Origin: Armatimonadota bacterium
GTDB taxonomy: Bacteria; Armatimonadota; Fimbriimonadia; Fimbriimonadales; ATM1
Direction: 5' to 3'
NCBI GenBank assembly: GCA_013816225.1
Contig: JACDEQ010000157.1
Location: 1-5,502 of the forward strand
Length of the DNA: 5,502 nt
Of this stretch, positions 4,340 to 5,502 are shown piece after piece. The notes under the pieces were generated by a model, which worked only from the letters and a program-made list of their open reading frames with translations, was not told where the DNA came from and did not search any database. Position numbers and translations under genes: made by a program. How positions within the stretch are numbered: the first letter of the stretch is position 1; each line of letters opens with the position of its first letter.

Positions 4340-5371
4340 TTGAATAGCAAAACCCAGCGCATTCTCGCGCAAAAACTCTCGGAAATGGATGGAAACGAGC
4401 GGCGCACGCTCTACAAGCAGGCCGCGAAAGTGAAGAAACACACACGGTCGAAAAACGGCAAGCCGGATTCGCTCGACGAAATTGTGCTCGGACTGCTCGA
4501 GCAAGAGGAAGCGATCGTATCAAGCGACGGACCGACCTCGACCGGAACCGTCGTTTGGGTGGGCCGCAAGACCTGCCGCGTCGACTCGGACGAATGCGCG
4601 CTGAACGGCCATCGGGTTGCGGTCGGAGACTCGGTCGCAGTCGCAGAAGACAGGGTGCAAGGCATCCTGCCAAGGAAGACCCTCCTGTCTCGGCCGGACC
4701 CCGGTAACCCCAACGCGGAGCTGCCGATCGCGGCGAATATCGACCTCGTGGTCATCGTCGTTTCGGCCATGTCGCCTCCGCTCCACGTCCGGATCATCGA
4801 TCGCTACCTCATCGCCATCGAGCGCAGTGGGGCTCAGGCGGCGCTCGTCGTAAACAAGCTCGATCTTCTCGAAGCGGCCGAGCGGGCTGAAGAGCTTTCC
4901 AAGCTGTCCGCCTATCGTGACGTCGGCATCCCGATCATCCTTGCTTCGGCCGAATCGCGCGAAGGCATCAGTGCGCTGCGCGAGTTGGTGTGTGGCAAGC
5001 TTTGCGCCTTCGTCGGCCATAGCGGCGTCGGCAAGTCTTCCCTGCTGAACGCCCTCGATCCAGGCCTCGCCGAACTCACCGGTGCGGTCAGCGAAGGCTA
5101 CGGCCGTGGCCGCCACACGACCACTTGGTCGAGTTTGCATGAACTAGAGGCCGGAACCCGAATCATCGACACACCAGGAATTAGGAGCCTGGGTCTGGGC
5201 GAGCTAACGGCGCAGGAACTGAAGTGGCACTTCCCCGAGTTCGACGAAGCCCGCTGCAAGTTCTCCGATTGCACGCACACCCACGAACCGGGGTGCGGCG
5301 TGAAGGCAAGCGTAGGCAGGCGAATCCGTCCCGACCGCTACGACACCTATCTCCGGTTACTAAGCTGCTAG
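4340..5371 (+). CDS. rsgA: RsgA, small ribosomal subunit biogenesis GTPase
   Basis: This 343-residue circularly permuted GTPase helps the final maturation of the 30S subunit, and its GTPase is stimulated by the ribosome. An N-terminal basic helical extension (1-60) precedes the OB-fold (about 68-125, TGTVVWVGRKTCRV then GDSVAV). The G motifs follow in the permuted order G4-G5-G1-G3. They are NKLD (172-175), SAES (203-206), P-loop GHSGVGKSS (226-234), the RHTTT switch region, and DTPGIRSLGL from 277. The zinc site is complete: C306, C311, H313 and C319 in CKFSDCTHTHEPGC. The protein ends DRYDTYLRLLSC, close to the usual C-terminus, so the gene is intact. The start is TTG 4340 with SD AAGGA. 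Open sequence upstream in this frame is unlike RsgA and overlaps a leader ORF. Leader hairpins may regulate it. Its 3' end overlaps a convergent gene by 12 bp. Confidence 0.96.
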   Translation: MNSKTQRILAQKLSEMDGNERRTLYKQAAKVKKHTRSKNGKPDSLDEIVLGLLEQEEAIVSSDGPTSTGTVVWVGRKTCRVDSDECALNGHRVAVGDSVAVAEDRVQGILPRKTLLSRPDPGNPNAELPIAANIDLVVIVVSAMSPPLHVRIIDRYLIAIERSGAQAALVVNKLDLLEAAERAEELSKLSAYRDVGIPIILASAESREGISALRELVCGKLCAFVGHSGVGKSSLLNALDPGLAELTGAVSEGYGRGRHTTTWSSLHELEAGTRIIDTPGIRSLGLGELTAQELKWHFPEFDEARCKFSDCTHTHEPGCGVKASVGRRIRPDRYDTYLRLLSC

Positions 5372-5502
5372 AAAATCAACGGCGGAAGGCTCGGAAGCGA
5401 ACGCGGAAACGTGTTCGAACTGGGTGGCCCGCCGGTCGAGCAAGGCTTGCGAAACGAGGTTCATCAAATCTCGGAACTCACGGTCGGTCAACGCCACAGG
5501 CG
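5360..5502 (-). CDS. C-terminal fragment of an unidentified gene, runs off the window
   Basis: On the minus strand one frame is open from the window edge to TAG at 5362-5360, giving 46 residues. The fragment contains ALTDREFRDLMNLVSQALLD, then ATQFEHVSAFASEPSAV, and ends DFLAA. The composition is protein-like, with an amphipathic helix (about residues 6-21), whereas the other two minus frames hit stops within 24 nt of the edge. The start and most of the gene lie beyond 5502. It is convergent with rsgA and overlaps its last 12 bp. I do not recognise a family. Confidence 0.6.
   Translation of the reverse strand, partial: PVALTDREFRDLMNLVSQALLDRRATQFEHVSAFASEPSAVDFLAA

Noticed and set aside
4520..5140. 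206-codon minus-strand ORF inside rsgA
   Set aside because: It is fully antisense to the conserved GTPase domain of rsgA and its composition mirrors that gene's codons.

Overview
The window is 5.5 kb of bacterial chromosome with moderately high GC content (estimated by eye, not computed). It is densely packed with short, mostly unrelated housekeeping or uncharacterised genes. I see no insertion sequence, integrase, phage gene, CRISPR array, rRNA or tRNA. Several genes have clear Shine-Dalgarno (SD) sequences, and GTG/TTG starts seem to be used. The taxon cannot be fixed from the sequence. The mix of an RsgA with a basic N-terminal extension, a DUF1697 protein, a YdeI/OmdA-family protein and an uncharacterised 'SPDGRY' protein would suit a free-living soil or water bacterium outside the best-studied groups, but that is a guess.

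Layout from left to right. Positions 59-148 (+) encode a 29-residue single-pass membrane peptide with a strong SD. Positions 149-324 hold no convincing gene. Positions 626-325 (-) hold two tandem small basic-protein genes, of 53 and 44 codons. They are separated by 5 nt and lie in different frames, and the first contains an in-frame A_AAA_AAA slippery heptamer that would fuse them by a -1 shift. A divergent intergenic stretch (627-774) leads to a YgaP-like membrane rhodanese (775-1368, +). It is followed after 20 nt by an uncharacterised 329-residue protein (1389-2378, +) and then by a DUF1905/OmdA two-domain protein (2491-2949, +). The last of these meets a DUF1697 gene (3486-2950, -) with its stop codon exactly abutting.

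The right part begins with a probably exported protein (3586-4150, +) that is broken by a single-base frameshift near 3922-3928. Next is a leader-like region with three potential hairpins and a 19-codon ORF with a near-perfect SD (4197-4256). The ribosome-assembly GTPase rsgA follows (4340-5371, +), starting at TTG. Its end overlaps by 12 bp the 3' end of a convergent gene that runs off the right edge (5502-5360, -).

The genes do not form one obvious pathway. The only plausible co-transcribed sets are the two small minus-strand genes, the rhodanese plus its downstream neighbour, and the 19-codon ORF plus rsgA. The most interesting signals are the candidate -1 frameshift between the two small basic genes and the compact leader ORF and hairpin arrangement in front of rsgA. 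I did not find strong evidence for a new multi-gene system.
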